Assembly: GCA_949361645.1 (NCBI GenBank)
Contig: OX442418.1
Coordinates: forward strand, 9,954,632 to 10,018,631
Source of the DNA: Spongilla lacustris
Taxonomy: Eukaryota; Porifera; Demospongiae; Spongillida; Spongillidae
Length of the DNA stretch: 64,000 nucleotides
Reading direction: 5' to 3'
The notes below the pieces were generated by a model. That model searched no databases. It was not told the origin of the DNA and worked only from the letters and a program-made list of their open reading frames with translations. Of the stretch, positions 1-10,925 are shown piece by piece. A program made the translations under genes and the position numbers. How positions within the stretch are numbered: position 1 is the stretch's first letter; each line of letters begins with the position of its first letter.

Positions 1-45
1 GGTGTGCTATGGAAGCACTTTATTATATTCACAACACGTAGATGA

Positions 46-198
46 TATTCAGGACGATACAATCGTATTCATTACTCCACCCACAAACATTTCGCCGAAT
101 TATTGAAAGAAACTACCTATAATTTAATAGCACGTGGCAGATTTGCGGAAAGAATGGCGGATTTTGCTGCTTACATTAAAGAAGAATCCCTGAGTTAA
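46..198 (+). pseudogene. Possible terminal exon of an unrecognised protein
   Basis: An open frame follows an in-frame TGA at 43-45 and ends at TAA 196-198. It encodes about 50 residues with a protein-like composition, including HKHFAELLKETTYN and FAERMADFAAYIKEESLS. There is no convincing ATG at its left edge, so it would have to be entered by splicing or be a fragment. I do not recognise the family. No coding partner is visible in the 220 bases to the right, which look non-coding. Chance openness is a real alternative for so short a stretch. Confidence 0.25.
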
Positions 199-432
199 GT
201 GACAGCTTTGTGCAAGAAATCATAGAACACCGGGTAGCGAGAGTGACCTTTCTTGAACTAACGAAGAATAATCTGACCAGCTTCTTGGGATAGAATGAAA
301 GTGAAGGTGGAACAGAAAAGACTCTTGAGCGAAAGGTTTGTGTATCAGCAATACTTACATGTAGCTGTCTTTAAGCTTCATCTAAACAAACTAATACTTA
401 CTGTAGGGGACTATTGTGGCACCTAGGTAGGA

Positions 433-459
433 TTTTTTTTGGGGGGGGGGGGGGGGGGG
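433..459. repeat. T8-G19 homopolymer tract
   Basis: Eight T are followed by nineteen G. The same kind of long G or C run recurs through the window, mostly inside or at the edges of repeats, and its length is likely unreliable in an assembly. Confidence 0.9.
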
Positions 460-527
460 AGCGGAGCGCTCGAATGACACAAAAACTATTGTGACTAGCA
501 TCCATCCTTTAGCTTTACTGTCTTATA

Positions 528-946
528 TCCTGGGCGTACTCCGCGGAGCACGTTTGTACATCGTGGGATATGCGAAACAAACGTTCCTCCATTTCAGCAT
601 TCTAGTGAAGTTGGACTGTTTTGCCACGTTGTATAAGTTCTTATATGTTTGGGCCGAAGCTTTGAAGGCCTAATACCTTTCGTTGCTCTTACACCAACTC
701 GCCACATAGACAGCGGTAAATTTAAAAAGGATAATAACTTACGTACCGGAAGTTTCGCGTACCTCCACTGTGACGAGTTGCTGTAAGAGCAGCGAAAGGT
801 ATTAGACATTCAAAGCTTCGGCCCAAACAGATAAGAACTTATACAACGTGGCAAAACAGTCAAATATCGCTAGAATGCTGAAATGGCGGAACGCTTGGTT
901 CGCGTACCCCCGCTGTACAAATGTGTTCCGCGGAGTACGCCCAGGA
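528..946. mobile_element. Foldback (MITE-like) element, 419 bp
   Basis: Arms at 528-693 and 782-946 are inverted copies. The outer 20 bases (TCCTGGGCGTACTCCGCGGA at 528-547) are perfectly complementary to 927-946, and the inner ends (671-693 against 782-804) match with one mismatch. The loop is 88 bases. No transposase frame is present. The short open frames seen on both strands here are by-products of the palindrome. I saw no clear target-site duplication, so the family is unassigned. Confidence 0.75.
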
Positions 947-1229
947 CATTAAACATGAAGTTTGGTTATGGTAAATCGGATACTTTTATTAAGAACGTGC
1001 TAATTGGTTTAGATCACTTGTAATTGCCGTGTACGGTGTTAGGATGACTTACTATTGTAACGTATACGTACAACATTTACTTCCATGTATAGAGTACGTT
1101 GTATAATGATTGCCATGTGAGATGTCATCAGTATTTGCCACCCCCTGTTTATTTCTTGGAGCAAAGTTGTTTTGTGTATACAACTTTGGATTGTACTAAT
1201 AATGAAGCCCAATAGCCATTATAGGGCTG

Positions 1230-1715
1230 CTTATGACCGTGAGTGCCTTGCGGGGCACAGAAAATAATAGCTGGGTACGTTTGTACACTGCGGCGTACAA
1301 TTTATTTGCATTCAGCCACTTCAGCATCCTAGCATTGTTTGATGTCTTCGTTATCATTGCCAAAGTCACGCAACCAAGTACAGTAGATACTTGTATTTTT
1401 CTTGCAAGTGCTGGCATGTAAATGGCAGGAATTCTTGTCTAGGCAAAAGAAATAGAGAGCTATATGGCTTTCAAAGACAATATTTGCAAATAGTAGGGAT
1501 GGTTGCAAAGTCCTTTTTGTATCTCACATATTCTTAAGAAGTTGTATTGCACAGTTTTTCAATTTATGTCTGTCCACAGTATGTACCAAATTGTTAGGCT
1601 GTGATAAGAAAAAGCAAATAGATTTAAGGCTTCAAAGCTTATTCCTAAACTGATGAGGATCTTCAAAACTTGGCAAAACCATTGAACATCGCTAGAATGC
1701 TAAAATGGTGAAACG
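1230..1715. repeat. Diverged second copy of the 528-946 foldback
   Basis: The segment 1317-1341 (CAGCATCCTAGCATTG) resembles the left arm of the upstream foldback near 595-610. The segment 1641-1715 (TTCAAAGCTT, TGGCAAAAC, CATCGCTAGAATGCT) resembles its right arm at 810-892. The two halves are again inverted, but are farther apart and much more decayed. The 958-1229 and 1716-2340 flanks are AT-rich and hold nothing I can support. Confidence 0.4.
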
Positions 1716-2339
1716 TAACAAATTCTCCACCCTAGGCATGACCCACTGGGCACACCCCAGACAACCTAAAAAAATGATTGAAACAAGTTATTTCAATCTG
1801 TATAAGCTACTAAAAGTGTGGGTGTTACATCCTCCCTGGCTTTGTACAAGAATAATACATATGGGACAGTGTCCAGCAAAATCAGATTTTCAGGTTTACA
1901 ATTTTTTTCCCTGTGAACTCTACCCTTATCATCAAAAATTCTGATAATGTTATAAGGCACTAAATTTATAATTTAGACATACATTTCATTGTGGGTGTTA
2001 TTATTCTTTTGCTTTTCCTGAAAATTTGAAAATGTATCACAAGGGTGATTTTGCTGGATACTGACTTCCATATTTAAGTAACCCTAACACTTGAAGTGAG
2101 GTGCCCCCAGGGCTTAAGGGGCCTGGGCCAATAGTAGTAAATCATGTGCAATTTAAGGTCAAAAAGTAGGTTAGAGGTAATCAACAAAATAATGTAAGGA
2201 ACCTTTAACAGATTGTATTAATTAAGTAATGAAAAATAAATGTCTTCACCAGTGGTGCATTCAATCAAGCATGTTGTGCATCCGGTGTGTTCTATGAAGC
2301 TGGTGGTGCATTGACCAGGTTAGCCATGAAAATGAATTT

Positions 2340-3161
2340 TGATAAATGCTTGATGATATTCTCTACTTTTTACAGTGTAAACATGGAAAAAGGGCTGTCC
2401 GATTGTGGCTGTCCAAGGTGACAAATGTGGGGAATTTGGGACATTGTATAACACATTGTTCTTCTCATTTTAGTGCAGAGCATGGAGAATTGGCATCAAA
2501 AGGTCTGAGGTACATTTGCATCAGTCTGTACTTGCAGTATTTGGGATTAACTACGTTTTTTTGTACAGTTCAAAGAAACTGGGCTGAAGCAGAAAGGTAA
2601 GCATATCTTGTTTCATTCCCAAATAGCGCATGATGTGTATTATACATTGTCATTGCATTAAAGTTAAATGCGTTTTTCCATTCATTTGTAGATGGAAGGG
2701 TTTAATCATCACCAGTTTTCCTTGCAAGCGGTATGGCAAGACGAATGTCAAAAAAAACTTCTGTCTGAGCTTAGTGCAGCGAAACAAAGTAATTGACATT
2801 TGCTTGCTTACCTTGAATAGGCCACGACAATGAAACTGTGATGCACCTACTGATCTTGATGGGGAAAATGAGTTCTTCAAACCTTTTTGGTATGTTATAC
2901 TACTGTGTTTTAAATATATTGATGAATAATTTTCTACAGGGTGAATACATAATTTTGGATGATTCTTTTATTGGTACCAGCTGCAACTCTCCCTACACAT
3001 ATGTTGCTGCCTTCGGTACATTACTAGCAGACCTGACATAACCTGTGATTGTGGTGGAGAAAACCAAATTACGTATGCCTGCCATCTATGGAAATGGCCG
3101 TGGTGTGTTCTACTACATATACAACGTCCAGTATCCGCCATCGCTACCTAACAGCATACAG
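2340..3161 (+). pseudogene. Cluster of possible exons, decayed gene of unknown family
   Basis: Several exon-like pieces sit between good splice signals. One ends at a GTAAGC donor near 2600, one runs 2692-2788 between TTTGTAG and GTAATT, and one runs 2940-3161 between TTTTCTACAG and GTTTTTG. The last is the most protein-like (ILDDSFIGTSCNSPYTYV, then PAIYGNGRGVFYYIYN) but carries an in-frame TAA at 3039-3041, and the other two frames stop at once. I do not recognise the product. A broken host gene or transposon remnant fits best; chance is possible. Confidence 0.3.
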
Positions 3162-3420
3162 GTTTTTGTGTTTTTTGTAACATCAAGCTATCGTCAACCC
3201 TATACCTACCGGTTTTTCTGTTCCTTTGGACTCCCTTTTAAAAGTATGCTTGTTTGTGTATGAGGACTCTTGTTGACATGTTTTTATTTACTCTTATTGA
3301 CCTTTTTTGTTATTGTTTTTGTATTTGGTTTGTGTTATTATTCAATTCCTACTACTTCATGATATATTCATTGGTATATATGCGGTGGGCTGCTATATCA
3401 ACCACGCAATGTAAACTGTG

Positions 3421-3466
3421 AGCACCAAATCTTGGTGTCCGCTGTGCACAACACCAATTTGGTGCT
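3421..3466. repeat. Short imperfect hairpin
   Basis: AGCACCAAATCTTGGTGT (3421-3438) is nearly complementary to ACACCAATTTGGTGCT (3451-3466), with a short loop. It lies just outside the left edge of the first minisatellite array. The rest of 3162-3494 shows nothing I can name. Confidence 0.5.
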
Positions 3467-3494
3467 CCAAGAGCACGGAAATTTTTTAGAGTGT

Positions 3495-6400
3495 GGTCCC
3501 ATTTACACCCTGTACTTGTGATCAAATCCATGGTCCCATTTACACCCTGTATATTTGTCTGTTGTGGAGTCAAATCAATGGTCCGAATTACTCCCTGTAC
3601 TTGTGATCAAATCCATGGTCCCATTTACACCCTGTACTTGTGATCAAATCCATGTTCCCATTTACACCCTGTACTTGTGTCTGTTGTGAGATCTAATCCA
3701 TGGTTCCATTTAACCCTGTACTTCTGTCTGTTGTGGGGTCAAATGCATGGTCCCATTTACACCTTGTACTTTTGTCTGTTGTGGGGTCAAATCCATGGTC
3801 TGCTTTACACCCTGTACTTGTGATCAAATCCATGATCCCATTTACACCCTGTACTTGTGTCTGTTGTGGGGTCAAATCCATGGTCCCATTTACACCCTGT
3901 ACTTGTGTCTATTGTGTGGACAATTCCATGATCCCATTTACACCCTGTACTTGAGTATGCTGTGGGGTCAAATCCATGGTTCCATTTACACCCTGTACTT
4001 GAGTATGCTGTGGGGTCAAATCCATGGTTCCATTTACACCCTGTACCTTAGTCTGTTTTAGGGTCAATTCATTGGTCCCATTTACACCCTGTACTTTTGT
4101 CTGTTGTGGAGTCAAATCCATGGTCCGATTTACTCCCTATAGTTGTGATCAAATCCATGGTCCCATTTACACCCTGTATTTGTGTCTGTTATGGGGTCAA
4201 ACTCATGGACCCATTTACACCCTGTACTTGTGATCAAGTCCATGGTCCCATTTACACCCTGTACTTGTGTATGCTGTGGGGTCAAATCCATGGTCTGCTT
4301 TACACCCTATACTTGTGATCAAATCCATGGTCCCATTTACACCCTGTACTTGAGTATGCTGTGGGGTCAAATCCATGGTTCCTTTTACACCCTGTACTTG
4401 TGTCTGTTTAGCGTCAATTCATTGGTCCCATTTACACCCAGTACTTTTGTCTGTTGCGGAGTCAAATCCATGGTCCCATTTACACTCTGTACTTGTGATC
4501 AAATCCATGGTCCCATTTACACCCTGTATTTGTGTCTGTTGTGGGGTCAAACTCATGGTCCCATTTACACCTTTTTCGTGTCTGTTGTGGGTTCAAATCC
4601 GTGATCCGATTTACACCCTGTACTTGTGATCAAATCCATGGTCCGATTTACACCCTGTACGTGTGATCAAATCCTTGGTCCCATTTACACACTGTACTTG
4701 TGTCTGTTGTGAGATGTAATCCATGGTCCCATTTAACCCTGTACTTCTGTCTGTTGTGGGGTCAAATGCATGGTCCCATTTACACCCTTGTACTTTTGTC
4801 TGTTGTGGGGTCAAACTCATACTCCCATTTAGACCTGTACTTTTGTCTGTTGTGGGGTCAAATCCATGGTCTGATTTACACCCTGTACTTGTGATGAAAT
4901 CCATGGTCCCATTTACACCCTGTACTTGCGTCTGTTGTGGGGTCAAATCCATGGTCCCATTTACACCCTGTACTTGTGTCTATTGTGGGATATACATGTT
5001 GTATGTGTCTGTTGTGGGATCAAATTCATGGTCCCATTTACACCCAGTACTTGTGTCTGTTGTGGGGTCAAATCCATGGTTCCATTTACACCCTGTACTT
5101 GTGCCTGTTGTGGGGTCAAATCCATGGTCCCATTTACACCGTGTACTTGAGTCTGCTTATGGTTAAATCTATGGTCCCATTTATACCTGTATTTGTGTCT
5201 GTTGTGGGGTCAAATCCATGTTCCCATTTACACCCTGTACTTGTGTCTGTTGTGGGGTAAATCCACGATCCCATTTACACCCTTACTTGAGTATGCTGTG
5301 GGGTCAAATCCATGGTCCCATTTACACCCTGTACTTGTGATGAAATCCATGGTCCCATTTACACCCTTTACTTGTGTCTGTTGTGGGTCAAACTCATGCT
5401 CCCATTTACACCCTGTACTTGAGTCTGTTTTAGGGTCAAACCTATGGTCTCATTTACACCCTGTACTTGAGTCTGCTTTAGGGTCAAACCTATGGTCCCA
5501 TTTACACCCTGTACTTGAGTTTATTTAGGGTCAATTCATTGGTCCCATTTACACCCTGTACTTTTGTCTTTTGTTGGGTCAAATCCATGGTCCGATTTAC
5601 TCCCTGTACTTTTGATCAAGTCCATGGTCCATTTACACTCTGTACTTGTGTCTGATGTGGGGTAAATTCATTGGTCCCATTTACACCCTGTACTTGTGTC
5701 TGTTGTGGGTCAAACTCATGCTCCCATTTACACCCTGTACTTGAGTCTGTTTTAAGATGAAATCCATGGTCCCATTTGCACCCTGTACTTGTGTATGCTG
5801 TGGGGTCAAATCCATGGTTCCATTTACACCCTGTACTTAAATATGTTTTAGGGTCAAAACTATGGTCCCTTTTACACCCTTTACTTGTGTCTGTTGTGGG
5901 GTCAAATTCATGGTCCCATTTACACCTTGTTCTTGTGTCTGTTGTGGGGTCAGAACCATGGTTCCATTTACACCCTGTACTTGTGATCAAATCCATGGTC
6001 TCATTTACACACTGTACTTGTGATCAAATCCATGGTCCGATTTACACCTTGTACATGGGATCAAATCCATGGTCCCAGTCTGTACTTGTGATCAAATCCA
6101 TGGTCCCATTTACATCCTGTGTTTGTGTCTGTTTTGGGGTCAAACTCATGCTCCCATTTACACCTGTACTTTTGTCTGTTGTGGGGTTAATCCATGGTCT
6201 GATTTACACCTTGTACTTGTGATCAAATCCATGGTCCCATCGTGTACTTGAGTACTCGTGTCTGTTGTGGGGTCAAACTCATGCTCCCATTTACACCCTG
6301 TACTTTTGTCTGTTGTGGGGTCAAATCCATGGTCTGATTTACACCCTATACTTGTGTCTGTTGTGGGTGAAATCCATGGTCTGATTTACACCCTTTTTAC

Positions 6401-6620
6401 CTGTGATCAAATCCATGGTCCCATTTACACCCTGTACTTTTGTCTGTTGTGGGGTCAAATCCTTGGTGCGATTTACACCCTGTACTTGTGTTCAAATCCA
6501 TGATCCCATTTACACCCTGTGCTTGTGTCTGCTGTGGGGCCAAATGAATGATCCCCGCATTTACACTCTGTATGTGTGTCTGTTGTGTGGTCAATGCATT
6601 GGTCCCATTTACACCCTGTA
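3495..6620 (+). repeat. Minisatellite B, array 1 (48/37-bp units)
   Basis: Roughly 70 tandem units. Each begins GGTCCCATTTACACCCTGTA. A long form of about 48 bp continues with TTGTGTCTGTTGTGGGGTC and AAATCCAT. A short form of about 37 bp replaces the middle with GTGATC. Long and short forms are interspersed, with point variants such as GAGTATGCTGTGG and GAGTCTGTTTTAGGG. Because 48 is a multiple of three, runs of long units stay open in several frames (the repeating peptide GSNPWSHLHPVLVSVV and its relatives). These frames break wherever a short unit occurs and are not genes. The same array recurs inverted at 19180-28262, 40619-41085 and 42513-42880, and directly at 37222-38662. Confidence 0.97.
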
Positions 6621-7530
6621 ATGGCCGAGGGTCGAATCAGGTCAGCTCCCTCACTTCGTGCGGACAGAACCATTAATGCAAGTTAACTAAATAGCTCCAC
6701 ACTACATGTCCAGTTAGCACCAGTAGACTGCCAGCAAGGGAGCAACCAGGTGCTAAAAAATCCTACAGGGTCATTGGGGGCTCCCACATTAATGCAGCTC
6801 TCACACTGGGCATGCCGCATTCGCCACCATGGCCCTATCTCCCACTACCTATCCTCCTCTACTGCAAGTTGTATCCAAGGCCCAGGCCATTCCTTACTCT
6901 ATAGCACTCTCAGTCTCCACACAACCAGCCCTCCCACCCACCCACCCACCCACCCCTAAACACCCCTCGTACATATATATGGTGTAATCAGACTGCCAAC
7001 AGGGGATCTGCCAGCTGCCACATTATCAGGATTGAATGGGGTCATCACAAAAGTAGACCCCAGCATGTGGAGTGGAACATTGAACTGGAGCCGGCCCCAA
7101 ACACTGTGGCCAGCCACAATGGCCCCCTATCCTAGCCCGACACAGTACTAACACCAGCTCCTCACTGCAAATGCAAATGAAGCCACTACCTGTGAAACCA
7201 TTAACCCCACACTACAAGAGGACTTAATGGTAGGGGAACCATCAACTACAAGTGGAGCTACCAGCTTGCATTGGACAAATGGAACCACCATGGACTGAAG
7301 CAGCCTCCATTTGTAGAGTGTACATACGTGCCTACGTTTGTCTCTTCACACATTTTGTGTTGTAGATCTGAACTACTGTAGACATGTACATGTACATGTA
7401 CATGTACAGAGTAAATTTTATCTGGTGTGGATGCTGTTAGTGGTGAATATAGTTACCTGCCCTATCGGTACTGATTGCGGTGGGTCTGCACCCGTGGTTG
7501 GTTTATATAGACAACAGAGGGCGTTTACAA
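6621..7530 (+). repeat. Block A, copy 1 (dispersed repeat next to minisatellite B)
   Basis: The sequence that follows the array here (…GGACAGAACCATTAATGCAAG, then TAAAAAATCCTACAGGGTCA, GGAGTGGAAC and GTCTGCACCCGTGGTTGG) is repeated inverted at 18346-19180, directly at 38663-39645 and inverted at 40085-40618. It is built from short recurring phrases such as CCCACACTACA, GCAAGT and CCAGTGGAG, which look like a decayed older tandem repeat. It includes a CCCACC run near 6925-6955 and an ACATGT run near 7383-7407. No gene. Confidence 0.85.
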
Positions 7531-7895
7531 TGTACAAATTATGTGGCACGATGAAGACATTACCACACAAGTGGAGTTTATAATAGCAGACCCAACAAAT
7601 GTAATGGATCCATCAACTACGTACTTGCGTATATCTATAGCTAGCCCTAGGCTGTTGTATATCTGCTAAAATGTATGTGCTAGTGTATATAGCGGCCGTG
7701 GGGCACAGGTGAAACTGGGTTACACTGGTAATGTCTAGATCTGTTGACATCTCTGACAGTGTAGGGTCTGCTAACTTCACTTGTGTGGTCATGAATTCTG
7801 ATGTCTTCATCGTGCCACATTGTAGCTGTGACTGTGCATGCAATTTATGTGACATTCAAAACGGCACTTACGTGTTTTGCTACTCGCGTACAGTA
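7531..7895 (+). repeat. Centre segment of block A palindrome
   Basis: This stretch (GTGGCACGATGAAGACAT, ATCAACTACGTA, CTAGCCCTAGGCTG, GGGGCACAGGTGAAACTGGG) matches 39646-40084, the turn of the E2 palindrome. Here it separates the left block A from the inserted foldback element. No coding potential is evident. Confidence 0.7.
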
Positions 7896-9406
7896 CAGTG
7901 GAAACCATCACACTTGCTCCTATAATTTTTTTGTACTGTTATATTGTTCACTTGAATATATTTCAATAACAATGAGATCAAATGGAAATCTGACAACGCA
8001 GGTATAGTGTACAACTATTTTTCAACATATACTGAAAGTTAAAAAGCATCACGTGACTATTTACTTTTGTTATTAACACTTGTTGTGACCCCAGTACAAA
8101 AAAAATTGTGAGTATAATTCCTCCTCCTGTAGGCAATAGATCTTGACCATATTCGCAATATATCTAAAGAACAAGCATTAGCAACCTTTGGCCGAGTCGG
8201 TTTTTAAGTCCGGTAAATAGTTACGGTATTATCGAGCTAGATATGCGTTTTTAGCTCGTAAAAGCTTAGCGATGCTATTTCGTAGTACGCTCTCACTGGA
8301 CTGCTATATTTCGCTTCCGAGTCGTCACATGTTAGATCTATCGCGAAATCGTACGTGGGAGGCAATAGACCCTTCTTTGCCGTTAAAAAAGTGCCATCAG
8401 AGCTGAGTACCTGAAAACCTCCGCCATATCGCGATGAATTGCATTTGAAACGTCATCATTGCGTCATTTTGTATCGTGAATATATTTATAATGTGACGTA
8501 TCGGCAGAGATAATATAGCATCAAATTGGGCAGGTTACAAGAAACGTCAAAAAGCAAGAGGCAACTCTAAAGCTGGAAGGAAAGCGTACCCAATTAGCTA
8601 TTTAGAAGCTGCCATCAAGGATTCGAAGCTTTGGGTGATAGAACGCTAGCCTTGGCGAGTGGCCCATAAAGCTTCCCAATTTGATGCTACTGATTTACTA
8701 AACGTTCGCCGTGAGTGGCTACAAGATGCAGCATCGTTAGGTTAAGAACCGTTTTCGCAATCCTCACTAAGTCAATGACAGCACTTGGATCCATTCGTAT
8801 TATCGTCACATTATAAGTATATTCACGATACAAAATGACGCAATGATGACGTTTCAAATGCAATTCATCGCGATATGGCGGAGGTTTTCAGGTACTCAGC
8901 TCTGATGGCACTTTTTTAACGGCAAAGAAGGGTCTATTGCCTCCCAAGTACGATTTCGCGATAGATCTAACATGTGACGACTCGGAAGCGAAATATAGCA
9001 GTCCAGTGAGAGCGTACTACGAAATAGCATCGCTAAGCTTTTACGAGCTAAAAACGCATATCTAGCTCGATAATACCGTAACTATTTACCGGACTTAAAA
9101 ACCGACTCGGCCAAAGGTTGCTAATGCTTGTTCTTTAGATGCATTGCGAATATGGTCAAGATCTATTGCCTACAGGAGGAGGAATTATGCTCACAATTTT
9201 TTTTGTACTGGGGTCACAACAAGTGTTAATAACAAAAGTAAATAGTCACGTGATGCTTTTTAACTTTCAGTATATATTGAAAAATAGTTGTACACTATAC
9301 CTGCATTGTCAGATTTCCATTTGAGCTCATTGTTATTGAAATATAATCAAGTGAACAAAATAACAGTACAAATAAATTATAGGAGCAAGTGTGATGGTTT
9401 CCACTG
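7896..9406. mobile_element. Foldback element with ~600-bp arms and a coding fragment in the loop
   Basis: The left arm (7896-8498) and right arm (8803-9406) are inverted copies with few differences. They end outside at CAGTGGAAACCATCACACTT and inside at TATAATGTGACG. The loop is 8499-8802. Conserved inside the arms are CCGAGTCGGTTTTTAAGTCC, ATCGAGCTAGATATGCG and TCATCATTGCGTCATTTTG. The element sits inside block A: family sequence resumes in inverted orientation at 9410-9577. No transposase was recognised. It may be a foldback transposon that caught a gene piece, or a palindromic duplication of local DNA. Confidence 0.75.
8497..8745 (+). pseudogene. Captured coding fragment in the foldback loop
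   Basis: One frame is open from after TGA 8494-8496 to TAA 8743-8745, apart from a single TAG at 8647-8649. Before the TAG it encodes NWAGYKKRQKARGNSKAGRK and AYPISYLEAAIKDSKLWVIE; after it, PWRVAHKASQFDATDLLNV and REWLQDAASLG. The basic stretch followed by amphipathic segments in the same frame on both sides of the stop looks like a real protein with one mutation. There is no ATG at the edge, so it may be an internal exon. I do not recognise the family. Confidence 0.45.
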
Positions 9407-9409
9407 TAG

Positions 9410-9577
9410 TTCCCAGTAGGGCAAAACGCCCTCTGTTGTCTATATAAACCAACCACGGGTGCAGACCCACCGCAATCAGTACCGATAGGGCAGGTAACTA
9501 TATTCACCACTAATAGCATCCACACCAGATAAAATTTTACTCTGTACATGTACATGTCTACAGTAGTTCAGATCTAC
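9410..9577 (-). repeat. Inverted partial copy of block A
   Basis: GCAGACCCACCGCAATCAGT, TATATAAACCAACCACGGG and GTAGTTCAGATCTAC are the reverse complement of 7362-7530. Together they extend the inverted repeat around the foldback. Confidence 0.8.
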
Positions 9578-9785
9578 AGTACCGCTCACGAGAAAGGTAA
9601 CAAAACTCGCGAGACGCTCGCGCGACACACGCGAGCGTCTCGCGGGGGATTGCCTTAATGTGATCGCTCGAGAGGGCTCTCGAGCACTCAAGAGTCTAAT
9701 ATCGGTACTCGCGAGGCAATACAACTCGAGAGTAGTGCCCCGCGAGCTAAGCAGCTTTGCTCGCGAGGGAGCAATCTCGATATGC
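9578..9785. repeat. CTCGCGAG-rich palindrome cluster, left
   Basis: About 200 bases are packed with CTCGCGAG, GCTCGCGCGAC, CGAGCGTCTCGCG, CTCGAGAG and CTCGCGAGG. The string beginning CGCTCACGAGAAAGGTAACA and the run around GACGCTCGCGCGACACACG recur inverted at 18140-18345. CpG density is far above the surroundings. Open frames here are short and uninformative. Confidence 0.8.
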
Positions 9786-9910
9786 ATGCCAGTCTCATAT
9801 TACCCGGCCTGTGCCTATCCTCGCTGAAAGTTTGCATATGTATGTAGGAAAGACCAGAGATATACAAATTATCTCTGGAAAGACCCAGGCTGCAAGCTGA
9901 AAAATAGGCA

Positions 9911-10010
9911 TTACTAGCGGTAAGTCGAAAGGCAATTTATGAGTGGCTTAAAAAGTTCATACTAACGGTAAGTCGAAAGGCAATTTATGAGTGGTTTAAA
10001 AAGTTCAAGG
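9911..10010 (+). repeat. 48-bp direct duplication
   Basis: GGTAAGTCGAAAGGCAATTT with the following ATGAGTGG(C/T)TTAAAAAGTTCA occurs at 9919 and again at 9967, a period of 48 bp. The rest of 9786-10570 shows no gene, array or recognisable element. Confidence 0.85.
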
Positions 10011-10574
10011 CTGCCACAACATGCACTGCATGGATCCGAAGCAAGTTAACGGCAAAACGGCCATTCAAGTCGTTTGTCCAATGAACAATACATGTAAGCT
10101 TATATTGACAAGGCGAACTAACTTCTGAAATGTTCAAAGAGATGCTGGTCAGTTAAAAGAGTGGCCCGACCGTTTACGTATTTCGCTATCAATGGTGAAG
10201 CCAGCAAGAAAGCATCTCACATGGTTGGGCGCTATCTAATTCTAAACCCATGTACTGCCAAATAATAAATTAGACGACAATGAACGGTTGAGGACGCAGA
10301 GATCGATTACCACAGTAGGCTGCAGTGCTTTTGTGAAGATTGGTCAGCTTAGAAAACTAAAACCTCGACCTCAACCTCCTCATAAAGGGTTGGTATTTTA
10401 AAACGTTAGGAATTAATACATGAATGAAATAACACATTATTACCGTATACGTGTACTTAAGCATTATTTGCAACAAGACGTTATTTTTATGAACCCCTCA
10501 TAGTAAGTAGCTAATAAAAAGTCCTGTACTTTGGATCTCAGTTGTAGCTAAATCCAACATACGCATGTCACGCG

Positions 10575-10910
10575 ACGCAATTACGTTATTAATAAAATTG
10601 CTCGAAGTTCAAATTTATGATACTCGGCTTCGATCGCGAGCTAGAACCCTCCGTTTTGCGTAAGTTGTCAAATGAATGCGTATACGTTGTTTGGTTGGCT
10701 ATAGGGTGCTCTGGTTGTGAAACAAAAGGCAATTTGTCGTGTTGGTGTGGCCTACATTGCGCAAGTGCGGAGGATAAAAAAGGTCTTGTAGGTGTTCTAG
10801 TTAGGCATCTTCGCGTTTTGGCGAAAACGTTCCAGGTACCACGTTGCCGCCAATACGCGAAGGTCGGGCTACGCCCAACCAGCTTTTGCAAGAGAGTGTG
10901 AGGATTTTTA
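10575..10910. other. CpG-rich stretch with open frames on both strands
   Basis: CpG content rises sharply, and overlapping frames of about 95-100 codons are open on both strands (plus from 10617, minus from 10891). On the plus strand a short coding start (MILGFDRELEPSVL) runs into a good donor, GTAAGTTG, near 10660, which would suit a first exon. On the minus strand the frame is basic and proline-rich. Neither resembles a family I know. A promoter/first-exon island is a reasonable guess, not a demonstration. Confidence 0.2.
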
Positions 10911-10925
10911 GCAACTTAACCATCA

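Noticed and set aside
3700..6222. Many open frames of 60-150 codons with the repeating peptide GSNPWSHLHPVL
   Set aside because: They arise because the 48-bp unit is a multiple of three. They exist in several frames and on both strands, and break at every 37-bp unit.
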